This document shows, piece after piece, positions 6,529 to 11,354 of a stretch of 11,354 nt of DNA. Position numbers and translations under genes: made by a program. The stretch lies in contig CAXPJI010000057.1 of NCBI GenBank assembly GCA_964217345.1, forward strand, positions 1 through 11,354, in the 5' to 3' direction. Below the pieces are notes generated by a model that did no database searches, was not told the origin of the DNA, and saw only the letters and a list, made by a program, of their open reading frames with translations. Position 1 is the stretch's first letter, and the number at the start of each line of letters is the position of its first letter. Origin of the DNA: UBA3478 sp964217345 (GTDB taxonomy: Bacteria; Bacteroidota; Bacteroidia; Flavobacteriales; Flavobacteriaceae).

Positions 6529-6536
6529 CAAATATA
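6529..6536 (-). promoter_or_regulatory. -7 promoter element of the NTF2-like lipoprotein unit
   Basis: On the minus strand this reads TATATTTG, an exact TAnnTTTG match, with 48 bases to the ATG at 6480. The upstream region is almost pure A/T, and no -33 at the usual spacing stands out. Confidence 0.5.
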
Positions 6537-6559
6537 ATATAATATTTATTAAATGTAAT

Positions 6560-6567
6560 ATTGCAAT
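6560..6567. promoter_or_regulatory. Candidate operator ATTGCAAT between the divergent exported gene pairs
   Basis: ATTGCAAT is an 8-bp palindrome. On the minus strand it reads into TTGCAATA, identical to the core of the direct repeat at the HxlR promoter (4659-4666). It sits between the two divergent promoters and covers the TTG (6561-6563) that is 19 bases upstream of a -7-like TAAATTCA (6583-6590) for the plus-strand unit. A regulator bound here could control both directions. Confidence 0.35.
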
Positions 6568-6617
6568 TTAAATTTAAAAGTGTAAATTCATCAGCCTAAC
6601 CTATAAATGACCCCATT

Positions 6618-7397
6618 ATGAAAAGAATTACAACCTTGCTGTTACTATTATTTACCGTTGCTATCTGGGCACAAGAAGGTGCTATTGTTACTATGCATGC
6701 GGTACTTGTTGAAGGCGACACTGAAGCCTTTGAAACTGTACAGACTAAATACTTTCAAAAAGTTGCACAATCTGCTGTTAATGACGGCGATATTGCCGCT
6801 TGGAATTTTCTAAGGGCCGTTAGACTCGACGGTATGAACGATGAAGAAGAATATAACTATATGTTCGTTCAAGGGAATTCTTCTATTGCTGCAACCTTAA
6901 GTCCAAAAAACGCATTTTGGAATAATGCTGAAAAAGTATTAACAAACAAAGAATTCAAAGACCTTCAAGAATTACAGAAGAAGTTCACTTGGAAAAAGGA
7001 TGTTCGTGTTATGTATCGAATTGATTCTGGACTTTGGATGGTTTCTAGCGCTGATGATTATGTGAACTCCATTATCCAATTCAATTTTGCTAGACCAGTC
7101 AATAGTGCAGCGTTTCTTCAAGAAAACAAAGAATTATGGAAGCCTTTTTTTCAAGAAAATGGATCTAAAATGAATATGATTTCTTGGGGTACCGGGCAAA
7201 AAATACACCCAACCGGAGCCGATTGGGCTGCAGTGATGTCATGGGATATGTTTTCTTCTCTTGAAGATTTATTCAATTATCGTTTAGGAGATGGTATCAA
7301 TTGGCCTGCAGATCAATCTAATATGGCCGAAATCAATCCCGACGGTTTTTATCAAGTAGCGACATGGCAGTGGCTAACTGGCGCATCATCCAATTAA
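6618..7397 (+). CDS. Exported two-domain ferredoxin-like (dimeric alpha/beta barrel) protein
   Basis: A 259-residue protein with a signal peptide (residues 1-19, cleaved after IWA-Q). The mature part looks like two ferredoxin-like units. Unit 1 covers about residues 22-90: strand AIVTMHAVLVEG, helix TVQTKYFQKVAQSA, then GDIAAWNFLRAV with the Gly...Trp pattern seen in dimeric alpha/beta barrel proteins such as NIPSNAP/ABM-type domains, then strand YNYMFVQG. Unit 2 is about residues 149-225: strand NSIIQFNFARP, helix AAFLQENKELWKPFF, MNMISWG, then WAAVMSWDMFSSLEDLFNYR. Known proteins of this fold include monooxygenases, isomerases and sensors; here the export signal and lack of known catalytic residues leave the role open. 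It is the intact paralogue of the broken gene at 5221-5991 and is followed after 28 bases by the double NTF2-like gene, probably in one operon. I cannot name a specific family. Confidence 0.72.
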   Translation: MKRITTLLLLLFTVAIWAQEGAIVTMHAVLVEGDTEAFETVQTKYFQKVAQSAVNDGDIAAWNFLRAVRLDGMNDEEEYNYMFVQGNSSIAATLSPKNAFWNNAEKVLTNKEFKDLQELQKKFTWKKDVRVMYRIDSGLWMVSSADDYVNSIIQFNFARPVNSAAFLQENKELWKPFFQENGSKMNMISWGTGQKIHPTGADWAAVMSWDMFSSLEDLFNYRLGDGINWPADQSNMAEINPDGFYQVATWQWLTGASSN

Positions 7398-7425
7398 AAT
7401 TTAAACCCTAATCAAACCTTTAATT

Positions 7426-8367
7426 ATGAAACAATTTTTCGTATCCATCTTCATGGTTTGCTCCATCCTTGTTTTGGGGCAGTCTAAAAATGTCAATGGA
7501 AAAATCTATGACCAACATCCTGCAATAGACATCGTTGATCAATTCACTGATGCTTTTGTCAAAGGAGATACGCTTACTATGCAAAATTTAACTACCGATG
7601 ATTTTCGATGGTGGCAAATGAACGAAATGCGTCCACAACCGAAAAAATTACAAAATATGATTAATCGTTCACGTTATCTAAGTACTAACGTAATCGGTTT
7701 TGATATCGCTAATCGGGGTTCAGCTTACTCTGATGCGATGGAATTTGGAAAAGGAAAAGACAAGCAGATTCATGTATACACCTATCAAGCGATGCGCGGT
7801 TATGATAAGAATACGGGAATTGAGCTAAATATTCCAAGGAACTCTATTTTCTTTATGAATGAGGATGCAACAAAAATTGCAGGTCTTGGTGTCTCAGATA
7901 GTCAATTGAAGTGGCAAAAAGCATATGACGCTTGGTCTACAAGAACCAATGGTACTATTTACAAGGATCATCCTATGATTGCAAAATCACGATTATTATA
8001 TGCTTACATCGCTTTAGGAGATTTAGAGTCAATGAGAGCCTTATACTCTGATAATGCTGTAATTCGAGATGTGATGAGTATCACGGATTTGAAAGACACT
8101 CGAAATCCAGATCAAGAAATGGAGATGTTAAAAGAATTTTATGCAGAATATGAGGTGGTGGATGTAACTGAAATTGGATATCCTGATTTATTAAAGTATG
8201 AAGGAGCTAACGATGTCACCATTATTTCTTGGTGGGAAATGACCGTAAGAAATAAAAAATCAGGGAATACCTCGAAAGGCTATCATCACTCTCAGATTAC
8301 TGTAAATGATGAAGGATTGATTACCTCTGAAGATTATTACTGGAATCCTGGATTACTTCCTAACTAA
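7426..8367 (+). CDS. Exported tandem NTF2/SnoaL-like protein
   Basis: A 313-residue protein with a signal peptide (residues 1-19, ending LVLGQ; no lipobox). It holds two NTF2-like units about 151 residues apart. Unit 1 (about 27-160) opens with IYDQHPAIDIVDQFTDAF and unit 2 (about 178-312) with IYKDHPMIAKSRLLYAYI; each then shows a GD turn, an L(T/Y)(T/S)D(D/N) segment and a closing set of strands (unit 2: SWWEMTVRNKKSG, YHHSQITVNDEGLI). The shared IYxxHPxI start marks an internal duplication. The adjacent divergent pair encodes a single-domain NTF2-like lipoprotein. Binding of a small molecule in the periplasm is an inference from the fold; several Trp, His and Asp residues line the last strands but no catalytic set can be assigned. 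A strong terminator follows. Confidence 0.78.
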   Translation: MKQFFVSIFMVCSILVLGQSKNVNGKIYDQHPAIDIVDQFTDAFVKGDTLTMQNLTTDDFRWWQMNEMRPQPKKLQNMINRSRYLSTNVIGFDIANRGSAYSDAMEFGKGKDKQIHVYTYQAMRGYDKNTGIELNIPRNSIFFMNEDATKIAGLGVSDSQLKWQKAYDAWSTRTNGTIYKDHPMIAKSRLLYAYIALGDLESMRALYSDNAVIRDVMSITDLKDTRNPDQEMEMLKEFYAEYEVVDVTEIGYPDLLKYEGANDVTIISWWEMTVRNKKSGNTSKGYHHSQITVNDEGLITSEDYYWNPGLLPN

Positions 8368-8409
8368 GTTTATACCCTTCACAGGTCTTATTTGTTTTTA
8401 GTTAACAAG

Positions 8410-8439
8410 GGGCGATTTATTTTAAATCGCCCTTTTTTT
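8410..8439 (+). terminator. Rho-independent terminator of the barrel/NTF2 operon
   Basis: GGGCGATTT (8410-8418), loop ATTTT, AAATCGCCC (8424-8432), then seven T (8433-8439). Confidence 0.92.
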
Positions 8440-8455
8440 AATTGTAAAACCGTCG

Positions 8456-8463
8456 TACTTTTG
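8456..8463 (+). promoter_or_regulatory. -7 promoter element of an isolated small transcript
   Basis: TACTTTTG followed by CACC is an exact match and the usual look of a Bacteroidota transcription start region. It lies right after the terminator and 29 bases before the ATG at 8493, and it has no other gene to serve on this strand. Confidence 0.6.
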
Positions 8464-8492
8464 CACCCCGAAAATCACATCAATCAATTAAA

Positions 8493-8624
8493 ATGACTAT
8501 TTCATTAAACGAAAATCGTTCTCGCATCATGGCGAGAAACACACGAGCAAAGCTTTCGAATAATCCAACTTCGTTATTATTGCTCATCGTGACTCGTCTG
8601 CTAAGAAGCAGATTTGCTCACTAA
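8493..8624 (+). CDS. Possible leader peptide, 43 codons, with Leu-rich Ile-Val-Thr run
   Basis: ATG 8493 to TAA 8622-8624, preceded by an exact -7 element. The peptide starts MTISLNENRSRIMARN, is rich in Arg, and at residues 28-37 contains LLLLIVTRLL, encoded by TTA TTA TTG CTC ATC GTG ACT CGT CTG CTA. A cluster of Leu, Ile, Val and Thr codons is the hallmark of leader peptides that control branched-chain amino-acid operons by attenuation. No such operon lies downstream: the last bases overlap the 3' end of the minus-strand SemiSWEET gene. It may be an orphan leader, a small basic-hydrophobic membrane peptide, or a chance ORF within a structured RNA. Codon evidence is limited at this length. 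Confidence 0.45.
   Translation: MTISLNENRSRIMARNTRAKLSNNPTSLLLLIVTRLLRSRFAH
8520..8619 (+). ncRNA. Structured RNA with competing stems, overlapping the leader ORF
   Basis: Three local elements fold. TCTCGC (8520-8525) pairs with GCGAGA (8532-8537) over a 6-base loop. TCTGCT (8597-8602) pairs with AGCAGA (8607-8612) over AAGA. GAGCAA (8545-8550) can pair with TTGCTC at 8580-8585 (supported by AATAAT 8559-8564 with ATTATT 8576-8581) or, as GAGCAAA, with TTTGCTC at 8613-8619. The two partners are mutually exclusive, which is attenuator-like. No T run follows, so termination is not explained. Confidence 0.35.
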
Positions 8625-8896
8625 GAATTCGCCTGTCTTTCGCGAATTATTGATCGGATTTTTATGACTAATATCACCGCATTCAACCCGGATGTGGTGA
8701 GATTGGCATAAATCATGGGTTTATCTTCTAAATCAAACCCATGAAGAGCCCAAAGAAGGGTTCCCACAAACATCATTAGAAACATTGAGAGGCTCAAACT
8801 TTTTGCCTCACCCGTACGAATCACTTTAAAGGCCTGAGGTAAAAAAGCAGTGGTTGTTAGTACCGCCGCAATCGCTCCGAAACTTATACTTTCCAT
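8621..8896 (-). CDS. SemiSWEET sugar transporter (PQ-loop family)
   Basis: A 91-residue membrane protein with three helices, the size of bacterial SemiSWEETs, which dimerise into a six-helix pore for passive movement of sugars such as sucrose or glucose. The diagnostic PQ motif is in FLPQAFKVIRTGEAKSLS (19-36), followed by helix 2 with WALHG (49-53) and helix 3 opening with YANLTTSGLN (63-72), whose Asn65 matches the conserved helix-3 Asn of the family. The ATG at 8896 has an exact -7 element only 7 bases upstream, so the mRNA should be leaderless or nearly so. Its stop (TAG, 8623-8621) overlaps the end of the convergent 43-codon ORF. The pullulanase gene further right also points to sugar use, but nothing links them directly. 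Confidence 0.9.
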   Translation of the reverse strand: MESISFGAIAAVLTTTAFLPQAFKVIRTGEAKSLSLSMFLMMFVGTLLWALHGFDLEDKPMIYANLTTSGLNAVILVIKIRSIIRERQANS

Positions 8897-8903
8897 AATG
8901 AGG

Positions 8904-8911
8904 CAAATATA
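8904..8911 (-). promoter_or_regulatory. -7 promoter element of the SemiSWEET gene
   Basis: On the minus strand this reads TATATTTG, exact. Only 7 bases separate it from the start codon, which puts the predicted transcription start at or within a few bases of the ATG. Confidence 0.55.
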
Positions 8912-8945
8912 GGTGAAAGAACTACCCGATAATTGAAGCTTCTTT

Positions 8946-8953
8946 TACCTTTG
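8946..8953 (+). promoter_or_regulatory. -7 promoter element of the YitT-family gene
   Basis: TACCTTTG is an exact match, with 15 bases to the ATG at 8969. Because it lies inside the frame that opens at TTG 8933, it argues for the shorter protein. Confidence 0.55.
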
Positions 8954-8968
8954 AGAAAAGCTTTTTTT

Positions 8969-9850
8969 ATGATGATGAGTCGACTCGGCCGCTTAATGGT
9001 TAAAGTAAGAATCAGAGAAACCATCTTCTTGCTGTTAGGAGTGCTCTCTGCTAGCATCGGTTTAAAGGGTTTGTTACTTCCCAATCAGTTTCTCGATGGG
9101 GGCGCGATGGGAGTTTCACTTCTGGGTGAAGTACTCACAGGTTTCAATCTTTCCTTCTTGATTATCATTGTCAATGCTCCCTTTATTCTGCTGGGTGCAA
9201 GGCAAATATCTATCCCTTTTGCTGTAAAAAGTAGCCTTGCTATACTCGGTTTAGCGTTGTTAGTGCACTTACTTGAATTTCCGGTAATTACTTCAGATAA
9301 ATTACTTATTGCTGTTTTTGGTGGATTCTTCTTAGGCGTAGGTATAGGCCTTTCGATACGAGGTGGGGCAGTCATCGACGGTACCGAAGTGCTGGCACTT
9401 TCAATCTCCCGAAAAACGAGTCTTACTGTGGGTGACGTTATCACTATTTTTAACGTTATTCTTTTTTCGGTTAGTGCAATAATTCTTAGCCTAGAAACCG
9501 CAATGTATTCGATATTGACCTATGTGGTCGCGTCAAAAACTGTTGATTTTATTATCAATGGAATTGAAGAATATATTGGGGTGATGATTGTGTCCCCTGA
9601 TTCAGCTGCGATCAGATCACAAATTAGGTATGAGATGGGACGTGGAGTGACATCATTTCGTTCAGATGGAGGATTTGGTAGTCATGGTCAATCACTGCCA
9701 GATAGAGATATATTATTCTGTGTCGTTACGCGTCTTGAGGTGAGTAAATTAATTCTCGAAATTGAGAAGATTGACCCGAAGGCTTTTGTAATACAATATC
9801 CTATTAAGGATACGAAAGGCGGAATGATTAAGAAACGACCACTGCATTAA
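8969..9850 (+). CDS. YitT-family membrane protein with DUF2179 C-terminal domain
   Basis: A 293-residue protein. After a short basic N-terminus (SRLGRLMVKVRIRET) come about five membrane helices up to residue 200, with the family's GLLLPNQFLDGGAMGVSLL segment and the IRGGAVIDGTEVLAL segment after the third or fourth helix. The last ~80 residues are the soluble DUF2179 domain: IRYEMGRGVTSFRSDGGF, then DRDILFCVVTRLEVSKL and a closing DPKAFVIQYPIKDTKGG. The family is widespread and its transport role is not established. The frame is open back to TTG 8933, but the ATG at 8969 is preferred because an exact -7 element lies between the two; the adjacent ATGs at 8972 and 8975 are equally possible. 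Its last codon overlaps the convergent 59-residue gene. Confidence 0.87.
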   Translation: MMMSRLGRLMVKVRIRETIFLLLGVLSASIGLKGLLLPNQFLDGGAMGVSLLGEVLTGFNLSFLIIIVNAPFILLGARQISIPFAVKSSLAILGLALLVHLLEFPVITSDKLLIAVFGGFFLGVGIGLSIRGGAVIDGTEVLALSISRKTSLTVGDVITIFNVILFSVSAIILSLETAMYSILTYVVASKTVDFIINGIEEYIGVMIVSPDSAAIRSQIRYEMGRGVTSFRSDGGFGSHGQSLPDRDILFCVVTRLEVSKLILEIEKIDPKAFVIQYPIKDTKGGMIKKRPLH

Positions 9851-10026
9851 TCTTTACGATGCTGTCGTCGATAATAAGCCTCTAAAATATCTTCTAATTC
9901 TGATTTAGTGTAACGCTTCCCTTCATAAAACAATGAGTGTACTGCTAGAGTTTGATGTTCTAGTAGGCGAGCGATTCGAATTTTTTGTTTAGATAAGGTA
10001 GGCATCGAATTTAAAAAATCGGACAT
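9847..10026 (-). CDS. Small basic protein of unknown function (59 residues)
   Basis: A 59-codon frame from ATG 10026 to TAA 9849-9847. It fills an otherwise empty 180-base gap exactly and its stop interlocks with the YitT stop by 4 bases, which supports a real gene. The protein is highly charged and probably all-helical: MSDFLNSMPTLSKQKIRIAR, then LLEHQTLAVHSLFYEG, then KRYTKSELEDILEAYYRRQ (39-57), ending in HRKD. The last part resembles a Ser-capped helix. It has no signal peptide, no membrane segment and no Cys. I do not recognise a family. No clear promoter element lies upstream; a loose TAATTTTT is seen on the minus strand near 10040. Confidence 0.6.
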   Translation of the reverse strand: MSDFLNSMPTLSKQKIRIARLLEHQTLAVHSLFYEGKRYTKSELEDILEAYYRRQHRKD

Positions 10027-10127
10027 ACAAGTAACGAAAAAAATTAATAGTATGAACTATAATTGACTGGTTTTCTTGTAGTTGTAAAATCGATCTTTCT
10101 AAAAGGCCTTATTTCCTTACTCAAAAC

Positions 10128-10135
10128 TATCTTTG
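10128..10135 (+). promoter_or_regulatory. -7 promoter element of the pullulanase gene
   Basis: TATCTTTG is an exact match, with only 4 bases to the ATG at 10140, so the mRNA would start at or next to the start codon. The rest of the 10027-10139 gap is A/T-rich, with a 5-bp inverted repeat (ATAGT 10047-10051, ACTAT 10056-10060) too weak to call an operator. Confidence 0.5.
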
Positions 10136-10139
10136 AGAT

Positions 10140-11354
10140 ATGAGAAACTTCCTGACCTACATCTTCTTCACCTGTTTGTCTTTTGCAGTGAATGCGCAGT
10201 CCTTTACCGGAGAGCAGTTGAAACAAGGTTATGCACTATTCAGTGATCGTCTAACCTTTTTATATGATCAAGAGATCTATAGAACCTTTCCAGAGCGTGT
10301 TTACGTTACGGGTTCATTTAGAGGGTGGGACGCTTCGTTCAATGCCGATTGGCAATTAAAAAAAACTGGTTCGGTTTGGAGTTTGACTATTGAAAATGAG
10401 GATGATTTAAAGATTCCGGCTAAATCTGAATTCAAATTTTTAATCGATAATGCTCAGTGGCAAGAGGTAGCACATAGCCCAACGAATGAAAAGGGAGGGA
10501 ATCTGGTGTATAAATATGACGCATTCGTTCCCTTGTTTAAAGCCGAAATACTTGATGATAAAGCCATTGCACTACTCACTAATTTCAAACCGAGTTTTGA
10601 TTCTAATGATTACAGACTAACGCGAATCGATGGTCGAGAAATCGGAGTTAAGAAAGTCTTACCGAACACAGCTTCTAAGGCACTCCTTGTTCCTTCAGAG
10701 CCCATCGATATAAGAAGGGTTCATTATCTAGAGGATTTGGATAATGGAATTAAAACTCAAGTCTCGTTTGATGGATGGTTTCGAAATTTATACAGCGATA
10801 AAACCTTAGGTGCAGAGATTGTTAATGGAAAAACAGAGGTGCGATTGTTTGCTCCTCGAGCGACTTCGGTTTATCTCTATTTATACGAAAGTTCGACGGC
10901 CACTTATGCGAGTCAAACCGTTAAGATGGAGGTTGATGATCAAGGGGTTTGGGAAGCTTCATTTAATAAAGACTTTTCTGGGATGTATTATGATTTCACG
11001 GTACACGGGCCTGGTGACAAGGGTAATTTCTTTTATGAGACCACGAAGACTCACGTAAGAGATCCCTATGCTAGGGTAGTTGATACCAGTTGGGGTAGAG
11101 CGCGTATTTGGCCAAAAACTGTCCCTGCTACTCCTCTTGATGGTGGTATTCCTGCAATGAAAGACGTTATCGCTTATGAAATGCATGTTCAAGATTTCAG
11201 TGATCGCTTACCTATCATTGATCGCGAAAAGGGAACCTTTAAAGGAGTAATAGCAAGCGGATTGCGCAATTCGATTGGAGAGAAAATCGGCTTTGATTAT
11301 TTGGTTGATTTGGGAATCAATGTGGTACACCTTATGCCGGTTCAAGAGTATTTG
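10140..11354 (+). CDS. Exported pullulanase-type GH13 enzyme (partial, C-terminus off the window)
   Basis: The first 405 codons of an alpha-glucan-degrading enzyme. Residues 1-20 are a signal peptide (MRNFLTYIFF..., cleaved near VNAQ) without a lipobox. Residues 51-110 (ERVYVTGSFRGWD, then a Trp-rich stretch and FKFLIDNAQW) look like a CBM48/AMPK-beta-type starch-binding beta-sandwich. Residues 230-300 form the usual second beta-sandwich before the catalytic barrel (TEVRLFAPRATSVYLYLY to MYYDFTVHG), followed by DPYARVVD (308-315). The barrel begins at IAYEMHVQDFS (344-354), the pullulanase form of this segment, and LGINVVHLMPVQEY (391-404). Catalytic residues and the type I YNWGYDP motif would lie beyond the right edge. 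Type I pullulanases cut alpha-1,6 bonds of pullulan, starch or glycogen fragments; export suggests action in the periplasm or outside. The specific subfamily is not provable from this part. Confidence 0.85.
   Translation, partial: MRNFLTYIFFTCLSFAVNAQSFTGEQLKQGYALFSDRLTFLYDQEIYRTFPERVYVTGSFRGWDASFNADWQLKKTGSVWSLTIENEDDLKIPAKSEFKFLIDNAQWQEVAHSPTNEKGGNLVYKYDAFVPLFKAEILDDKAIALLTNFKPSFDSNDYRLTRIDGREIGVKKVLPNTASKALLVPSEPIDIRRVHYLEDLDNGIKTQVSFDGWFRNLYSDKTLGAEIVNGKTEVRLFAPRATSVYLYLYESSTATYASQTVKMEVDDQGVWEASFNKDFSGMYYDFTVHGPGDKGNFFYETTKTHVRDPYARVVDTSWGRARIWPKTVPATPLDGGIPAMKDVIAYEMHVQDFSDRLPIIDREKGTFKGVIASGLRNSIGEKIGFDYLVDLGINVVHLMPVQEYL

Noticed and set aside
6481..6531. Longer start at 6531 for the NTF2-like lipoprotein
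   Set aside because: It would bury the lipoprotein signal peptide behind 17 residues and begins within the -7 element at 6529-6536.
8933..8968. TTG start at 8933 for the YitT-family protein
   Set aside because: An exact -7 promoter element (8946-8953) lies inside this extension, so it would be untranscribed from that promoter.
8884..9444. Minus-strand ORFs 8884-9084 and 9085-9444
   Set aside because: Antisense to the YitT gene; low-complexity Pro/Ser/Thr content typical of reverse readings of membrane helices.
10044..11192. Minus-strand ORFs 10044-10226 and 10959-11192 and plus-strand ORF 10810-11058
   Set aside because: Out-of-frame readings of the pullulanase gene, which is open for all 405 codons with clear domains.

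Overview
The window looks like the chromosome of a free-living, probably marine, Bacteroidota (Flavobacteriia-like). The evidence is moderate to low GC, many exported proteins with signal peptides ending near AQ, a DUF5687-type ABC permease, a 'YYQAV..PDGSPL' N-terminal domain typical of Bacteroidota surface proteins, and, in front of most genes, exact copies of the Bacteroidota housekeeping -7 promoter element TAnnTTTG in place of an E. coli-type -10 box. I see no rRNA, tRNA, CRISPR array, insertion sequence or phage gene.

Layout. Bases 1-682 (minus) hold the start of a large exported repeat protein that runs off the left edge; it carries tandem TG(N/D)(V/L) tetrapeptides. Divergent to it is an exported SGNH/GDSL hydrolase (723-1415), whose 3' end overlaps that of an ABC exporter pair on the minus strand (ATPase 1390-2130; DUF5687-like membrane protein 2127-3593). 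Divergent again is a nitrilase-family omega-amidase (3639-4421), followed after 3 bases by a 57-residue two-helix membrane protein (4425-4598).

The most unusual part is 4600-8440. An HxlR-type regulator (4714-5163) precedes two divergently transcribed gene pairs. Each pair encodes one exported two-domain ferredoxin-like (dimeric alpha/beta barrel) protein and one exported NTF2/SnoaL-like protein. The minus-strand pair is a lipoprotein (6001-6480) plus a barrel gene broken by two in-frame stops (5221-5991). The plus-strand pair is an intact barrel paralogue (6618-7397) plus a protein with two NTF2-like domains (7426-8367). The HxlR promoter carries a 13-base near-perfect direct repeat, and its core TTGCAATA recurs in the divergent promoter region between the two pairs, so HxlR control of the whole locus is plausible. 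No substrate can be read from the sequence.

Bases 8456-8624 hold an isolated transcription unit: an exact -7 element, then a 43-codon ORF with a Leu-Leu-Leu-Leu-Ile-Val-Thr-Arg-Leu-Leu run and competing hairpins. This resembles a branched-chain amino-acid leader peptide, but no biosynthetic gene follows it. Next come a SemiSWEET sugar transporter (8621-8896, minus), a divergent YitT/DUF2179 membrane protein (8969-9850), a 59-residue unknown protein (9847-10026, minus) and the first 405 codons of an exported pullulanase-type GH13 enzyme (10140 to the right edge).

Several genes have the -7 element so close to the ATG that their mRNAs should be leaderless or nearly so.
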